Shown one piece after another: positions 26,506 through 35,934 of a stretch of DNA of 58,576 nt. The DNA is taken from assembly GCF_001552215.1 (NCBI RefSeq), contig NZ_BCQT01000032.1:1-58576 (forward strand), written 5' to 3'. Made by a program: the position numbers and the translations under genes. Numbering within the stretch: position 1 is the stretch's first letter; each line of letters starts with the position of its first letter. Source of the DNA: Actinomadura macra NBRC 14102. GTDB lineage: Bacteria; Actinomycetota; Actinomycetes; Streptosporangiales; Streptosporangiaceae. The notes beneath the pieces were generated by a model. That model worked only from the letters and a program-made list of their open reading frames with translations. It searched no databases and was not told the origin of the DNA.

Positions 26506-27120
26506 ATGACCGCGTCCAAGCCGCCGCCAACAGGCCTGCGGGCTCGGAAGAAGGCCCAGACGCGCCGCACTATCCAGGAACAGGCCCTTCAGCTGTTCCT
26601 GGCCAAGGGGTACGAGAACACCACGGTGGAGGAGATCGCCGCCGCCGCAGGGGTGTCCCACATGACCTTCTTCCGGCACTTCCCCACCAAAGAGGCCGTC
26701 GTCGAGACCGACGACTACGACCCGATGATCCTCCAGCTCATCGCGCAGCGCCCTGAGGAAGAGGACACGCTCACGGCCCTGCACCACGCACTGGCCCAAG
26801 GGCTGAAGACGGTCTACGCCACCGACAAAGACACACTCCTGATCCGCACCCGGCTCGTCCTGAGGACACCGGCCCTGCGCGCCCGAGTCTGGGAGAACCA
26901 GCACGCCACCGAGGAGACACTCACCCAAGCCCTCACCGCCCGCCGACCGGCCCAGAGTGAACTGGCCACCCGGGTCCTCACCGCCGCCGCACTGGCCGCG
27001 CTGACCACCGCCCTCACCATCTGGGTGGACAGCGAAGGCACCGAAGACCTGCCCAACCTGGTGGACAGCGCATTCATCACCCTGCAGGAGCACAGCCCGC
27101 AGACCAAGGCCACGAGCTGA
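26506..27120 (+). CDS. TetR-family regulator of the ABC operon
   Basis: A 204-residue protein. The DNA-binding domain is clear: TRRTIQEQALQLFLAKGYEN, TVEEIAAAAGVSHMTFFRHF. The ATG follows aaggagag. It is the third gene of the ABC operon, 22 bp after the permease, and is the obvious candidate to bind the two gttag palindromes upstream of the ATPase. Confidence 0.94.
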   Translation: MTASKPPPTGLRARKKAQTRRTIQEQALQLFLAKGYENTTVEEIAAAAGVSHMTFFRHFPTKEAVVETDDYDPMILQLIAQRPEEEDTLTALHHALAQGLKTVYATDKDTLLIRTRLVLRTPALRARVWENQHATEETLTQALTARRPAQSELATRVLTAAALAALTTALTIWVDSEGTEDLPNLVDSAFITLQEHSPQTKATS

Positions 27121-27496
27121 GACGGAGCGACGACGGCTGCGGCAGCAGCTTGTCGACGCTGGTCCAGCGTCCGATCTGTTCAGCGGGCACGGCGGGTTCG
27201 GCTGGAGAACGGGCGGCGTCAGCCACACGACCGCTCTCGCCACCAAGGCGGTCGGGGCGCAGCCCAAGGACCACCCGGCTCGTGCGTTGCCCGGCGCGCA
27301 GCTCGGCGAGGGCGGTACGGATCACCAGTGCGGCGATGATCAGCGCCGGGGCGCCAGTCCCGCTTCGATACCGCCCCTGCCGCTTCGGCACGGCGGGCGG
27401 GTCGCTGGTGGTGCCGGCTGCGGCGGGCCAGCACGATCGCGGCGAGCAGAGCAGCGGCGGTTCGCCCAGGATAGAAGAGCATCGGGGCTCGCGGTC
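27121..27496. other. unassigned stretch
   Basis: Coding-like minus-strand pieces (LFYPGRTAAALLAAIVLARR; then, in another frame, GAPALIIAALVIRTALAELR) suggest a decayed membrane protein, but no family is recognisable and no intact frame exists. Confidence 0.3.
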
Positions 27497-27873
27497 ACCC
27501 TCGTGGTACACCAGTACAAACGGCTCGACCGCAGCATCGAACTGGCCGCGCTCGCCGAACAGCTCAAAGCCACCGACATCGGGCTGGAGTTCCTCACCGG
27601 TGAACTGTGGAGCTCCCACGACCCGTCCGGCATCGTCTTCACCGTACCTACCGCCCTGTCCGGCATGGAACACGAGTACATCCGCGACCACACCCCGGAC
27701 GGCCACAAGTCCGCCCGCACCCGCGGCACGACCATCGGCGGCGCCGCCGTCACCGACGACGCCATCCCCAGTACCAAGGGCAATAAAAGGGCCAGCACCC
27801 CTCACCCGCCACCGTCTGGCGCATGCTCCGCGAACACGACGAGAGAGCCCCCGCGACCGCAGCAAGCGACTGA
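27497..27873 (+). pseudogene. resolvase-type serine recombinase, second broken copy
   Basis: The frame encodes VTLVVHQYKRLDRSIELAAL, then ATDIGLEFLTGELWSSHDPS, GMEHEYIRDHTPDGHKSARTR and GTTIGGAAVTDDA, the middle and hinge of a serine recombinase. The N-terminal nucleophile region is absent, about 30 residues of the C-terminal HTH are deleted after DDA, and the final HPSPATVWRMLREHDERA lies in another frame, ending at TGA 27871-27873. It belongs to the same broad group as the minus-strand remnant at 24.2-24.7 kb. Confidence 0.7.
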
Positions 27874-27931
27874 CCGGGGCACCGCCCCGACGACAAACCC
27901 CGGACGCTCCTGACCAGCCTCGCCAGTTGCC

Positions 27932-28636
27932 TCACTCGTCGAGGTGAAGCTGGGGCAGGCTTTGTGGGTGTCGGTGGTGGCGGTCGCTTTTGAGTGAAGC
28001 GCGCCCGGCTTTGGCGAAGCCTGGGCGCAGGGCGACGAACCACCGGTCGGCCTCCTGCCACTGTTCGGCGACGGCGGCGCGGCATGCGGCGGCCAGCACG
28101 GGGACACCGTCTGCGGACACATGCGCCCAGGGGAACCATTCGCCGACCGCGCGGCCCGACCGCAGCCGCAGCGGTTCGGTCCACGACGGCGCGCCCGGCG
28201 GTTCCACCTCCGCCAGCACCCGGCCACCCGGTCCCAGCAGTGCCAGGACGCGCCGCAGCAGCGCGGCGGGGTCGCCGCCGATGCCGATGTTGCCGTCGGC
28301 CAGCAGTACCGTCCGCCATCGTCCGGTTCCCGGCACCCGCCCGAACACGTCCCGGCACAGCGCCGGACCGCCCGCCTCGATCGTCAGCGCGACCGCGCGC
28401 TCGGCGACGTCGATGCCCAGCACCGGTATCCCGCGCCGCGCCAGCGCCACCGTCAGCCGGCCCGGCCCCGACCCGACGTCCAGGGTGGCGCCCGTGCAGC
28501 GGTCGAGCAGCCCGGCGTCACCGCGGCGCAGCGCCAGCCAGTCTTGCATGGGCAGCGGGCGACAGCGGCCGTCGGCGTGCTCGATCTCCACTCCCGCGGC
28601 GCCCCGCAGCGCCTCATCGTACAAGTCGCCGATCAT
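27932..28636 (-). CDS. class I SAM-dependent methyltransferase
   Basis: A 234-residue protein. SAM motif I is TLDVGSGPGRLTVALARRG, followed by VLGIDVAERAV with the acidic ribose-binding residue; motif IV-like LLGPGGRVLAEVEPPG follows. It is the last gene of a coupled minus-strand operon: its ATG overlaps the TGA of the 62-aa gene. In similar actinobacterial operons such a methyltransferase accompanies a sulfite-oxidase-like protein and sugar-transfer genes. Substrate unknown. Confidence 0.88.
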   Translation of the reverse strand: MIGDLYDEALRGAAGVEIEHADGRCRPLPMQDWLALRRGDAGLLDRCTGATLDVGSGPGRLTVALARRGIPVLGIDVAERAVALTIEAGGPALCRDVFGRVPGTGRWRTVLLADGNIGIGGDPAALLRRVLALLGPGGRVLAEVEPPGAPSWTEPLRLRSGRAVGEWFPWAHVSADGVPVLAAACRAAVAEQWQEADRWFVALRPGFAKAGRASLKSDRHHRHPQSLPQLHLDE

Positions 28637-28821
28637 GCCGGTCCGGTCCTGGTTCCGGGCCGGGCCCCCAACGCCCGCACCGCCACCGCGAACCGCCTGG
28701 CGGGCGCCTGTGTCGCGACCGCCTCGGCATGGGCGGGGGTGTCCATGTCGGTCGGTTCCGGCAGTTCCCTCGCGGCGAGCCCGGCATTCGCTCGGCCGAA
28801 GTGCACTTCGTACCGAGTCAT
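28633..28821 (-). CDS. small coupled protein (62 aa)
   Basis: MTRYEVHFGRANAGLAAREL begins at ATG 28821 inside the stop of the upstream membrane gene (AAATGA), and the stop overlaps the start of the methyltransferase (ATGA). No domain is recognised; the C terminus is basic and Gly/Pro-rich. Overlap at both ends strongly supports translation. It may be a shortened remnant of a larger gene at this position in related operons. Confidence 0.6.
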   Translation of the reverse strand: MTRYEVHFGRANAGLAARELPEPTDMDTPAHAEAVATQAPARRFAVAVRALGARPGTRTGPA

Positions 28822-29321
28822 TTGCCCCGGGTCCGGCGGTGTTGCGAGGCGCTCCCCAGGCGCAGGGCGTAGATGAGGGCGCTGAGGGCGAACAGGGCGG
28901 CGGTGATGAGCAGCCAATGACCGAGGTATGCCTGCTGGGTACGCCCGGTGGCGGCGAGGTAGCTGGACCGCCCCTTCTGGATGATCAGGGGAAAGAACAG
29001 AAGGAACAAGAGTCCTGCTCCCAACGCCGGCACCCTGATGTGGTTCACCGCCGGCACGGGGGCCGGTGCCGCGGCGCTTGAGGGGCGCACCGACCGGAGG
29101 GCTCGGACGAGGGAACGGTCGGCGAGGGCGTACAAGGGGAAAACGATGAGGTCGTGACCGACGGCGGCGCCGGCGAACCAGACCAGGATCCAGGGCCAGT
29201 GCGAGGTGGGGAAGGTCTGAACGGCCGCATAGCCGGCCAGCGCGAAGCAGATCACCAGGGCGAGCAGGTGCAGCGGGGCGGCGCCGTAGAAGTTCTTGAC
29301 GGTCATCAGCGCGTGCCGCAT
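28818..29321 (-). CDS. four-helix integral membrane protein
   Basis: A 167-residue protein with about four hydrophobic segments: LHLLALVICFALAGYAAV, WILVWFAGAAVGHDLIVF, VPALGAGLLFLLFFPLII and LGHWLLITAALFALSALIYA. The GHDLIVFP in the second helix and HWLL in the last offer His residues in the membrane. It directly follows the molybdoprotein gene (2-bp gap), so it may be a membrane partner of that enzyme. No named family recognised. Confidence 0.75.
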   Translation of the reverse strand: MRHALMTVKNFYGAAPLHLLALVICFALAGYAAVQTFPTSHWPWILVWFAGAAVGHDLIVFPLYALADRSLVRALRSVRPSSAAAPAPVPAVNHIRVPALGAGLLFLLFFPLIIQKGRSSYLAATGRTQQAYLGHWLLITAALFALSALIYALRLGSASQHRRTRGK

Positions 29322-29322
29322 C

Positions 29323-30600
29323 TCAGGTGTCCCGGAATGCGATGGAGCGCACCCATTTGGTGTTGTGGACGCCCGGCAGCGCGGGGACGATCACGCGGGC
29401 GGGGTAGCCGTGGTCGAGAGACAGATCGGTGCCGTTGACCTTCAGAGCCAGTAGCGCGTCGGGGTCCAGGACCTGGTTGGACTGCAGGGTGGCCTGGTTG
29501 AAGGCCCCGCCCTCTTGCAGGGACTGGACGTGCGCTGAGGTCGGATGGCCGGCGCCGACGAGGGAGGCGAGGTCACGCAGCCGGACACCGGTCCAGGTCT
29601 GCACGGTCGACCAGCCTTCGACGCAGGCGATGGGCAGCACGGCGGTGTGCTGCGGCATGGCCAGCAGCTCGTTCCGATCCAGCCGAACCGTCCGGCCACC
29701 GCCGGTCAGGGTCAGAAACCAGCCAGCGCCGACGTCGGCGTTGATCCCTGCAGCGGCGGCGGTGTGATTGACCGGGAAGTCGTGCGGTGTGTCCCGATAG
29801 CCGCCTCGGGGGGCCAGCAGCGCGACGCGCCGGGCGGTTCCGCCGATGCTCTGCCCTGCGATCATGACGGCGGTCAGGACGCTGCCGCCGCCCACCAGGG
29901 CCAGTGCGCCTCGGCGGCTGAGGGTGGCCGGGGCCGGATCGCCGGCCACCAGTCCGTCGGGATCAGCGGATTCAGGCCGGGTGGCGGCCCGAGAGGTCCG
30001 AAGTTCCCGGCGGAGGGACGGCGAGCGCAGGGCACGGATCAGGCGCGGCAGCTTGATGGTCACGTGCGAGACGAAGGCGCCGATGAACACCCAGGCGCCG
30101 TAGTAGTGGGCGGTATAGAAGTCGAAGTTGAACGCGTACCAGTACTGGATGTCCAGGACACCGGTGACGATCTCGAACAGGATGCCGCCCACCAGAAGCA
30201 GCAGGGAGAACCGTTCCAGCACCTGGGCGAGTGAACGGGCGGGCGGCCAGATGAACAGCTTCGGCAACACCGACCACAGCTTGGCCAACACGACCGGCAC
30301 CACCGCCAGCCCGAGGCCGACGTGCACCCCCTGGTTGAGACGGTACAGCCAGACCGGTCGGGTCGGCCAGGCGAAGTACGGCAGGTGCAGTCGCCCGACA
30401 TGGGCCGGGTACGCCTGCCCGAACCACGGCGCGTACGCCACGAACGACACCAACCCGGTGATGATCACTAAGGGAAGCGTCACCAGCAGAACCGCCCCCA
30501 ACATCGACGTCAGCCACGGCCCCCGCAAGGGGCTACGCCACGCTCGGGCACGACCGAACCCTGGTGGACGGGCTCGCTCCAAGGCGCGCCAGAGCTTCAC
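29323..30600 (-). CDS. membrane-anchored sulfite-oxidase-family molybdoprotein
   Basis: About 425 residues. The N-terminal half has four to five membrane helices with His residues spaced as in cytochrome b-type domains (NQGVHVGLGLAVVPVVLAKL, THYYG-type segment YTAHYYGAWVFIGAFVSHVT). A signal-like segment (SRRGALALVGGGSVLTAVMI) then leads to the periplasmic Moco domain, with the cofactor-binding Cys in IACVEGWSTVQTW and the ending DHGYPARVIVPALPGVHNTK. GTG 30600 is a guess; the open frame extends to 30726. It is the first gene of the operon. The electron donor/acceptor and substrate are unknown. Confidence 0.85.
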   Translation of the reverse strand: MKLWRALERARPPGFGRARAWRSPLRGPWLTSMLGAVLLVTLPLVIITGLVSFVAYAPWFGQAYPAHVGRLHLPYFAWPTRPVWLYRLNQGVHVGLGLAVVPVVLAKLWSVLPKLFIWPPARSLAQVLERFSLLLLVGGILFEIVTGVLDIQYWYAFNFDFYTAHYYGAWVFIGAFVSHVTIKLPRLIRALRSPSLRRELRTSRAATRPESADPDGLVAGDPAPATLSRRGALALVGGGSVLTAVMIAGQSIGGTARRVALLAPRGGYRDTPHDFPVNHTAAAAGINADVGAGWFLTLTGGGRTVRLDRNELLAMPQHTAVLPIACVEGWSTVQTWTGVRLRDLASLVGAGHPTSAHVQSLQEGGAFNQATLQSNQVLDPDALLALKVNGTDLSLDHGYPARVIVPALPGVHNTKWVRSIAFRDT

Positions 30601-30726
30601 CGGAAAACCGAAGGTGGCCCTCCCCTCGGATCCACGCCGATCAGGCGCGGCCACGTTCCCTCGCCTGCCGATCAGATGGACCGCGAGGACTGCACCGACC
30701 TGTGCCACCACAGCCGAGCGGCCCAC

Positions 30727-31080
30727 GTTCCATTGCTTTCATGATGAACGCATCTGCGCGCCATGAAGGAACCCACTCGCCACCATAAATTACCTTGGGC
30801 AAATCATGTGTTCCCTTCAAGAAGGCGCCAAGGGCAACCCTCGCCACCAGCCCTAACGGATGCCGTTCACTTGGAAGGGTATATTGCTCACGTTTCCAGG
30901 GAGGGCAAGCGGACATCCATGGCAATTATCGGCATCGCACTACAACACGGGCGCGAATTATCCGGCGAAACGGGAATTTGCTTGCAGCGGCCGATGGCGG
31001 CGGCTTTTGGTCTGCCGTGACGCCGCGCCACCTTCGTGCCGTGAGGACGGCTTTCCGTCACGTCATCGTGAGTTGAAAGG
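30727..31080. other. intergenic, divergent promoter region
   Basis: This region is less GC-rich than its surroundings and separates the minus-strand molybdoprotein operon from the plus-strand TPR operon. No gene is convincing. Promoters for both directions probably lie here; an SD (aaaggag) for the TPR gene sits at 31076-31082. Confidence 0.5.
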
Positions 31081-31092
31081 AGCACCGCAGGC

Positions 31093-32421
31093 ATGAGGGC
31101 CACCGCGATTTGGCGGAGAAACCGGGCGAGGCGAGGGGGAGACCGCTTCGGTCGCCTGCATGTGGCCGGGCTGGTGGTTCTCGTCATCGCCACGGCGGCG
31201 GTCGCGGTGATCGTGGTCGGGATCGCGCGCAGAGGCCCCTCCACAGGCGGCGTCTCGGTGCCGGCGGGGAGCGGCGGCGCTGATGCCGTGAGCCGCTATC
31301 AGCAGAGATTGCGAGCAGTTCCCGGCGACTACCAGACTTGGGCGGAACTGGGTGGGGCTTATGTTGAGCAGGCCCGGATCAGCGCTGACCCCTCCTACTA
31401 CCCCAAGGCTGAGGGTGCGCTGCGGCGATCTCTCACGCTGCGCCCCGCCGACAACCATGCGGCGATGGTCGGGATGGGCGCGCTGGCCAACGCACGGCAC
31501 GACTTTCGCGCCGCAGCAGGCTGGGGGGAGCAGGCCAAGAAGACCAACCCCTTCAGTCCAGGTGTATTCGGTGTTCTGGCCGATGCCTACACCCAACTGG
31601 GTGACTACGCGGCCGCCACCGTTGCAGTCGGCCGCATGACCAGGTTGGCCCCGGGCGTGTCGTCGTTCACCCGAGCCTCCTACGAGTTGGAAATACACGG
31701 TGACCGGAAGGGTGCCCGCAAGCTCCTGCTCCAGGCGCTGCAGGCTTCATACGTCCCCTCCGAGATCGCCTACTGCCGGTACTATCTCGGTGAACTGGCC
31801 TTTCATTCAGGCGATTTCGCCCAAGCCGGCCATCAGTACCGTCTTGCTTATACAGCTGACCAGTCGTATACCCCGGCGCTTGAGGGGATCGCGAAAACGG
31901 CGGTGCGTCGCGGCGACCACGGCTCCGCATTCAAGACGTATGAGGCGGTCGTGGGCCGGATGCCGCAACCGCAGTACATCATGGAGTACCTGGAGCTACT
32001 GAACGCCCAGGGTCGCAGGGACGAGGCCGCCCAGCAGAGCCGGCTGTTTGACACCACCCAACGGCTGCTCGCCGCAGGCGGTGTGGCCGACAACCTGTCG
32101 GCCTCGGAATACGCCGCCGACACCGGTGACGCCCGGCAGGCCCTGGTCCAGGCCCGTGCCGAATGGCGCCGCCGCCACAGCGTGGTCGTCGCCGACGCCT
32201 TGGCCTGGGCTCTGCATCTGAATGGCAGGGACCGGGAAGCGCTTGGCTTTGCGAAGAAGGCGACACGGCTGGGCTGGCGGAACGCCCAGTTCTATCAGCA
32301 CAAGGCCGTCATCGAAGAGGCGCTCGGCGATCACCGGGCCGCTCGCCGCGACCGCGTCAGAGCCTTTCGCGCCAACCCGCACCTGGACGAGAAAATGGCC
32401 GCGTTGGGAAGAGTCACGTGA
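31093..32421 (+). CDS. membrane-anchored TPR protein
   Basis: A 442-residue protein. It has a basic N terminus, one membrane helix (VAGLVVLVIATAAVAVIVVG, residues about 24-43), then TPR-like repeats to the end (YQTWAELGGAYVEQARISAD, AEGALRRSLTLRPADNHAAM, VFGVLADAYTQLGDYAAATV, YLGELAFHSGDFAQAGHQYR). The repeats would face outside, suggesting a scaffold. aaaggag precedes the ATG. The stop overlaps the GTG of the NicO gene (GTGA), so the two are coupled. Confidence 0.88.
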   Translation: MRATAIWRRNRARRGGDRFGRLHVAGLVVLVIATAAVAVIVVGIARRGPSTGGVSVPAGSGGADAVSRYQQRLRAVPGDYQTWAELGGAYVEQARISADPSYYPKAEGALRRSLTLRPADNHAAMVGMGALANARHDFRAAAGWGEQAKKTNPFSPGVFGVLADAYTQLGDYAAATVAVGRMTRLAPGVSSFTRASYELEIHGDRKGARKLLLQALQASYVPSEIAYCRYYLGELAFHSGDFAQAGHQYRLAYTADQSYTPALEGIAKTAVRRGDHGSAFKTYEAVVGRMPQPQYIMEYLELLNAQGRRDEAAQQSRLFDTTQRLLAAGGVADNLSASEYAADTGDARQALVQARAEWRRRHSVVVADALAWALHLNGRDREALGFAKKATRLGWRNAQFYQHKAVIEEALGDHRAARRDRVRAFRANPHLDEKMAALGRVT

Positions 32422-34040
32422 GGGACTCACCACGCCGTCTGCTGCTGCCGGCCTCGGATGGCGTGCCATGGGCGAGGGGTGTGCTCGTGGTGTTTCCGGC
32501 CGCGCTGATCTTGCTGGTGGTGATCCTGCTGGTGGGGGTCGGGGTTGGCCCGGTCTCGGCCGCAGCGGCGCATCCGCTGGGCAACTTCACCATCAGTCAC
32601 TATGACGAGCTGACGCTGCGCAGCGACCGTGTGGATGACCTGGCGATCGTGGACTCCGCGGAGATTCCCACTCTGCAGGAACGGGGCAGGGCCGACGTGG
32701 ACCACGACGGCAGGGTCACCTCCGCCGAATCGGACGGTTACGCGCGCGATCAGTGCACCCGGCTGAGCCGAGCCATTTCGGCTGAGGTGCAGGGAAGGCC
32801 GCTGGTCTGGCGGATCCGGTCCTCAGCCTTCGTCTACGTCCCGGGCGCGGCGGGCTTGCTGACCAGCCGCACCACCTGCGCCCTGACCGCCGCGACGTCT
32901 CTTGGGCCGGGGTCGCACGTGGTCTTCACCGACGGCTTCCGCAGCGATCGCATCGGCTGGCGCGAGATCACCGCGGTCGGCGACGGAATCCAGCTCGACC
33001 ACCCGCCGGTTCCGCGCCGCAGTGTCAGTCGGCAACTACGGCACTACCCCGATGACCTTCTGGCCTCCCCTTTGGACGTGCGCTCGGTCACGCTTCGGAT
33101 CGGCCACGGAGCGGGGTCCTCGGTCGGAGTGCTGCCGCAGCTGCCCTCCGCAGGTCTCCTCACCCGAGCGGTCAACCGGCTGAACAGTCGCTTGGACGCG
33201 CTCGTCGCCTCCCGAGAACTGACCTTCCCCATCGGCCTTCTCGCCCTATGCCTCGCGCTGGTCCTCGGCGCGTCCCACGCCGCGATGCCCGGCCACGGCA
33301 AGACCGTCATGGCGGCCTATCTCCTGGGTCGCCGCCGCAACCTGCGCGGCGGGCTGCGCGACGCCGTCATCGTCGCCGCCACTGTCACCCTCACCCACAC
33401 CGCGGGCGTCCTGGTTCTTGGGCTCCTGGTCAGCGGCTCGGCAGCGCTGGCCGGGGAATCGCTGCTCAAGGTCCTCGGCGTCGTCAGCGGACTGCTGGTC
33501 ACCGCTATCGGGTTCGGGTTGCTGCGCAGTGCGTGGCGAGCCCGCCGAACCCCCCGCCCCACCCTTGAGGTTCGCGAGGATGCCGCCCTACCAGTCGCAG
33601 CGATGGCCGGGCATCCCGCCATTCAGTCCCCCGAAGACGCCCACGCCCACGGGCACGGGCACGGGCACGGCCACGGCCACGGGCTGGTGCACCGGCACGT
33701 GAAGCGGCCGGATGGAGGTTCTCGCCGGAGTTGGCTGCTCGGGTTGGGGATTGCCGGGGGGCTGGTGCCCAGTCCTTCGGCGCTGGTGGTGCTGCTCGGC
33801 GCGATCGCACTCGGCCGTTCCGGATTCGGTGTCGCGCTGGTCCTCGGGTACGGCGCGGGCATGGCCGCCACGCTCACCGCCACCGGGCTCCTGCTGGCCC
33901 GCCTCAGTGACGTGCTGCATCAGGTGCCGTTCTGTCGACGCGCGTGGAACCTGGCCGGGTACACCCGGATAGTGACCGCCTGGCTGGTCATCGTTGTGGG
34001 GACCGGGCTGGCCCTGCGCAGCCTTACCGGCTCGGTCTGA
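32418..34040 (+). CDS. NicO-family nickel/cobalt transporter with extracytoplasmic domain
   Basis: A 540-residue protein from GTG 32418. After an N-terminal membrane helix/signal (VVFPAALILLVVILLVGVGV) comes a domain of about 190 residues outside the membrane beginning AHPLGNFTISHYDELTLRSD, followed by the RcnA/NicO core: GASHAAMPGHGKTVMAAYLL, TLTHTAGVLVLG, a His-rich loop (HAHGHGHGHGHGHG) and GLVPSPSALVVLLGAIALG. The family moves Ni or Co across the membrane. It overlaps the TPR gene by 4 bp. The His loop is encoded by a near-perfect hexanucleotide repeat. Confidence 0.9.
   Translation: MRDSPRRLLLPASDGVPWARGVLVVFPAALILLVVILLVGVGVGPVSAAAAHPLGNFTISHYDELTLRSDRVDDLAIVDSAEIPTLQERGRADVDHDGRVTSAESDGYARDQCTRLSRAISAEVQGRPLVWRIRSSAFVYVPGAAGLLTSRTTCALTAATSLGPGSHVVFTDGFRSDRIGWREITAVGDGIQLDHPPVPRRSVSRQLRHYPDDLLASPLDVRSVTLRIGHGAGSSVGVLPQLPSAGLLTRAVNRLNSRLDALVASRELTFPIGLLALCLALVLGASHAAMPGHGKTVMAAYLLGRRRNLRGGLRDAVIVAATVTLTHTAGVLVLGLLVSGSAALAGESLLKVLGVVSGLLVTAIGFGLLRSAWRARRTPRPTLEVREDAALPVAAMAGHPAIQSPEDAHAHGHGHGHGHGHGLVHRHVKRPDGGSRRSWLLGLGIAGGLVPSPSALVVLLGAIALGRSGFGVALVLGYGAGMAATLTATGLLLARLSDVLHQVPFCRRAWNLAGYTRIVTAWLVIVVGTGLALRSLTGSV
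33640..33686 (+). repeat. His-Gly hexanucleotide repeat
   Basis: About seven tandem copies of cacggs (cacgggcacgggcacggcca style) encode alternating His-Gly in the NicO loop. Copy number may vary between strains by slippage, changing metal-binding capacity in frame. Confidence 0.7.
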
Positions 34041-34353
34041 ACCTCCGCTGGAAACACCGCGCCATGCCTGGCGGAACGCCTTCGGTCTTGAGCGATGCCG
34101 GGGCCCTGCCAAGTCGATCACGTTGGGGTCGTTTCCGCAAAGTGAGGCGGTGCGTGCGCGCCTGCACCTCGCGCACGGCGACCGCGTTCAGCCCCTGTTG
34201 CGGATGGTCCTTCAAAAGCTGATCAACTCCGATTCCAGAGATCTTCTTGCGGGGCGTTTCGGTCCCCAGCGGGGTATGAGGCAATTCAGTGATCAGCTGC
34301 GGAAGGGGCCGTCTGATGTCCGTGTCCGCGCCCGACCGGAGGAGGCAGGCGGA
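34041..34353. other. intergenic, no gene recognised
   Basis: The plus strand is open through this region in the frame of the DUF4331 gene but shows no recognisable protein and lacks a good upstream start. It probably holds the promoter of the DUF4331-sortase unit. Confidence 0.4.
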
Positions 34354-35934
34354 ATGCGCCAATTGCGTGAGCGGGTGCGCGTAAATCGCGTCCTAGTCGC
34401 GTCCGCGGCGGCGGGGACGCTCAGTGTGGCCAGCATGCTGGCCACACTGGGCCCGGGGACGAGTACGGCATCGAGCCATCGCGAGGCGCCGCTCATCGCC
34501 AATGACCCCCAAGCCGACAACACCGACGTGTATGCCTTTACCAGCCCCGACTCCCCGGACACCGTGTCCATCGCCGCGAACTGGATCCCGTTCGAGGAGC
34601 CTGACGGGGGCCCGAACTTCTACCCATTCGCCACAAATGCGCGCTACAACATCAAAATCGACAACGATGGCGACGGTTACGCCGATATCACCTATCGGTG
34701 GACGTTCCGTAACGAAGACCGCAGGGGTGACAAGACGTTCCTGTACAACGACGGGCCCGTCAAATCCCTGCGTGATTCGACGCTGCTGTTCCGGCAGCAC
34801 TACACCCTGACCAAGATCACCAAGGACCGGACGCGGACCCTGGTCAAGGACGCGATCGCCGCGCCTTCCTTCGTCGGCAAGACATCGATGCCCAACTACG
34901 CCGCACTCCGGCAGCAGGCCATCACCTCACTGCCGGATGGAGGAAAATCCTACGTCGGGCAAGCCGATGACTCGTTCTTCCTGGACCTGCGGATCTTCGA
35001 CCTGCTCTACGGCGGTGACCTCAGCGAGACCGGTACCGACACGCTCAAGGGATACAACGTCAACAACATCACGCTGCAGGTTCCCAAGTCCGACCTGGCG
35101 CTCAAGGCAAACACCACCCGCAACCCCGTGATCGGCGTCTGGTCCACCACCGACCGCAAGGGAGCGGGCGTCAGCATCGACAAGGCGCCGGCGGGCACCT
35201 ACCGGCAGGTCTCCCGGCTGGGGAACCCGCTGATCAACGAGGTGATCTCCCCAGCCGGGCTGAAAGACGCCTTCAACCGGCTCGACCCTTCCCAGGACCA
35301 CACCGTCCAACCGCTGGTGAACCGTGTCCTCAACCCCGAGGTGCCGCAACTGATCCAGAAGATCTACAAGATCAAGGCACCGGCCACCCCGCGCAAGGAC
35401 CTGTCGGAGATCTTCCTGACCGGGATCTCCAAGAATTCCGGCGGTCCGATCAAGGCCGACCTCAACTCGCAACTGCTGAACAAGGACGTCGACCCCAAGC
35501 GGTTCACCCCAGCCGAGGAGCTGCGGCTGAACATGGCCGTCCCCCAGACCGCCCAACCCAACCGGCTCGGAGTCCTCGCCGGTGACCTGCAAGGCTTCCC
35601 CAACGGGCGCCGGCTCACCGACGACGTCGTCGACATCGAACTCCAAGCGCTTGAAGGCGCCGCGCAGACCGGCAAGCTCGTTCCCGCCCTGGCCAAGGGC
35701 GACCGCGTCGACCACAACGACAGGCAGTTCGGCCGATCCTTCCCCTACCTGGCCCTTCCGCACAACAGCGGGTCGGGCAAGGCCATGCCCAACGGCGGAG
35801 CCGCCACCGGAGGTGGATCCACCTCCGGCCTGCAACACACCGGCCTGCTCGGTCTAGGGGCCGCGCTGCTGGCCGCGGCCGCCGGAGCCATGGCGCTCCA
35901 CGGCCGCAGCCGCACCATCGCAGCCGTTGAATGA
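34354..35934 (+). CDS. DUF4331 surface protein with LQHTG sorting-like tail
   Basis: A 526-residue exported protein starting at ATG 34354 after ggaggaggc. It has a signal peptide (VLVASAAAGTLSVASMLATL), then the DUF4331 hallmark SSHREAPLIANDPQADNTDV, with NIKIDNDGDGYADITYRWTF and LDLRIFDLLYGGDLS. The C terminus is GGGSTSGLQHTGLLGLGAAL, then a hydrophobic stretch and a basic tail (HGRSR): the architecture of a sortase substrate with LQHTG in place of LPxTG. The stop overlaps the ATG of a class F sortase, which supports this reading. DUF4331 function is unknown. Confidence 0.9.
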   Translation: MRQLRERVRVNRVLVASAAAGTLSVASMLATLGPGTSTASSHREAPLIANDPQADNTDVYAFTSPDSPDTVSIAANWIPFEEPDGGPNFYPFATNARYNIKIDNDGDGYADITYRWTFRNEDRRGDKTFLYNDGPVKSLRDSTLLFRQHYTLTKITKDRTRTLVKDAIAAPSFVGKTSMPNYAALRQQAITSLPDGGKSYVGQADDSFFLDLRIFDLLYGGDLSETGTDTLKGYNVNNITLQVPKSDLALKANTTRNPVIGVWSTTDRKGAGVSIDKAPAGTYRQVSRLGNPLINEVISPAGLKDAFNRLDPSQDHTVQPLVNRVLNPEVPQLIQKIYKIKAPATPRKDLSEIFLTGISKNSGGPIKADLNSQLLNKDVDPKRFTPAEELRLNMAVPQTAQPNRLGVLAGDLQGFPNGRRLTDDVVDIELQALEGAAQTGKLVPALAKGDRVDHNDRQFGRSFPYLALPHNSGSGKAMPNGGAATGGGSTSGLQHTGLLGLGAALLAAAAGAMALHGRSRTIAAVE

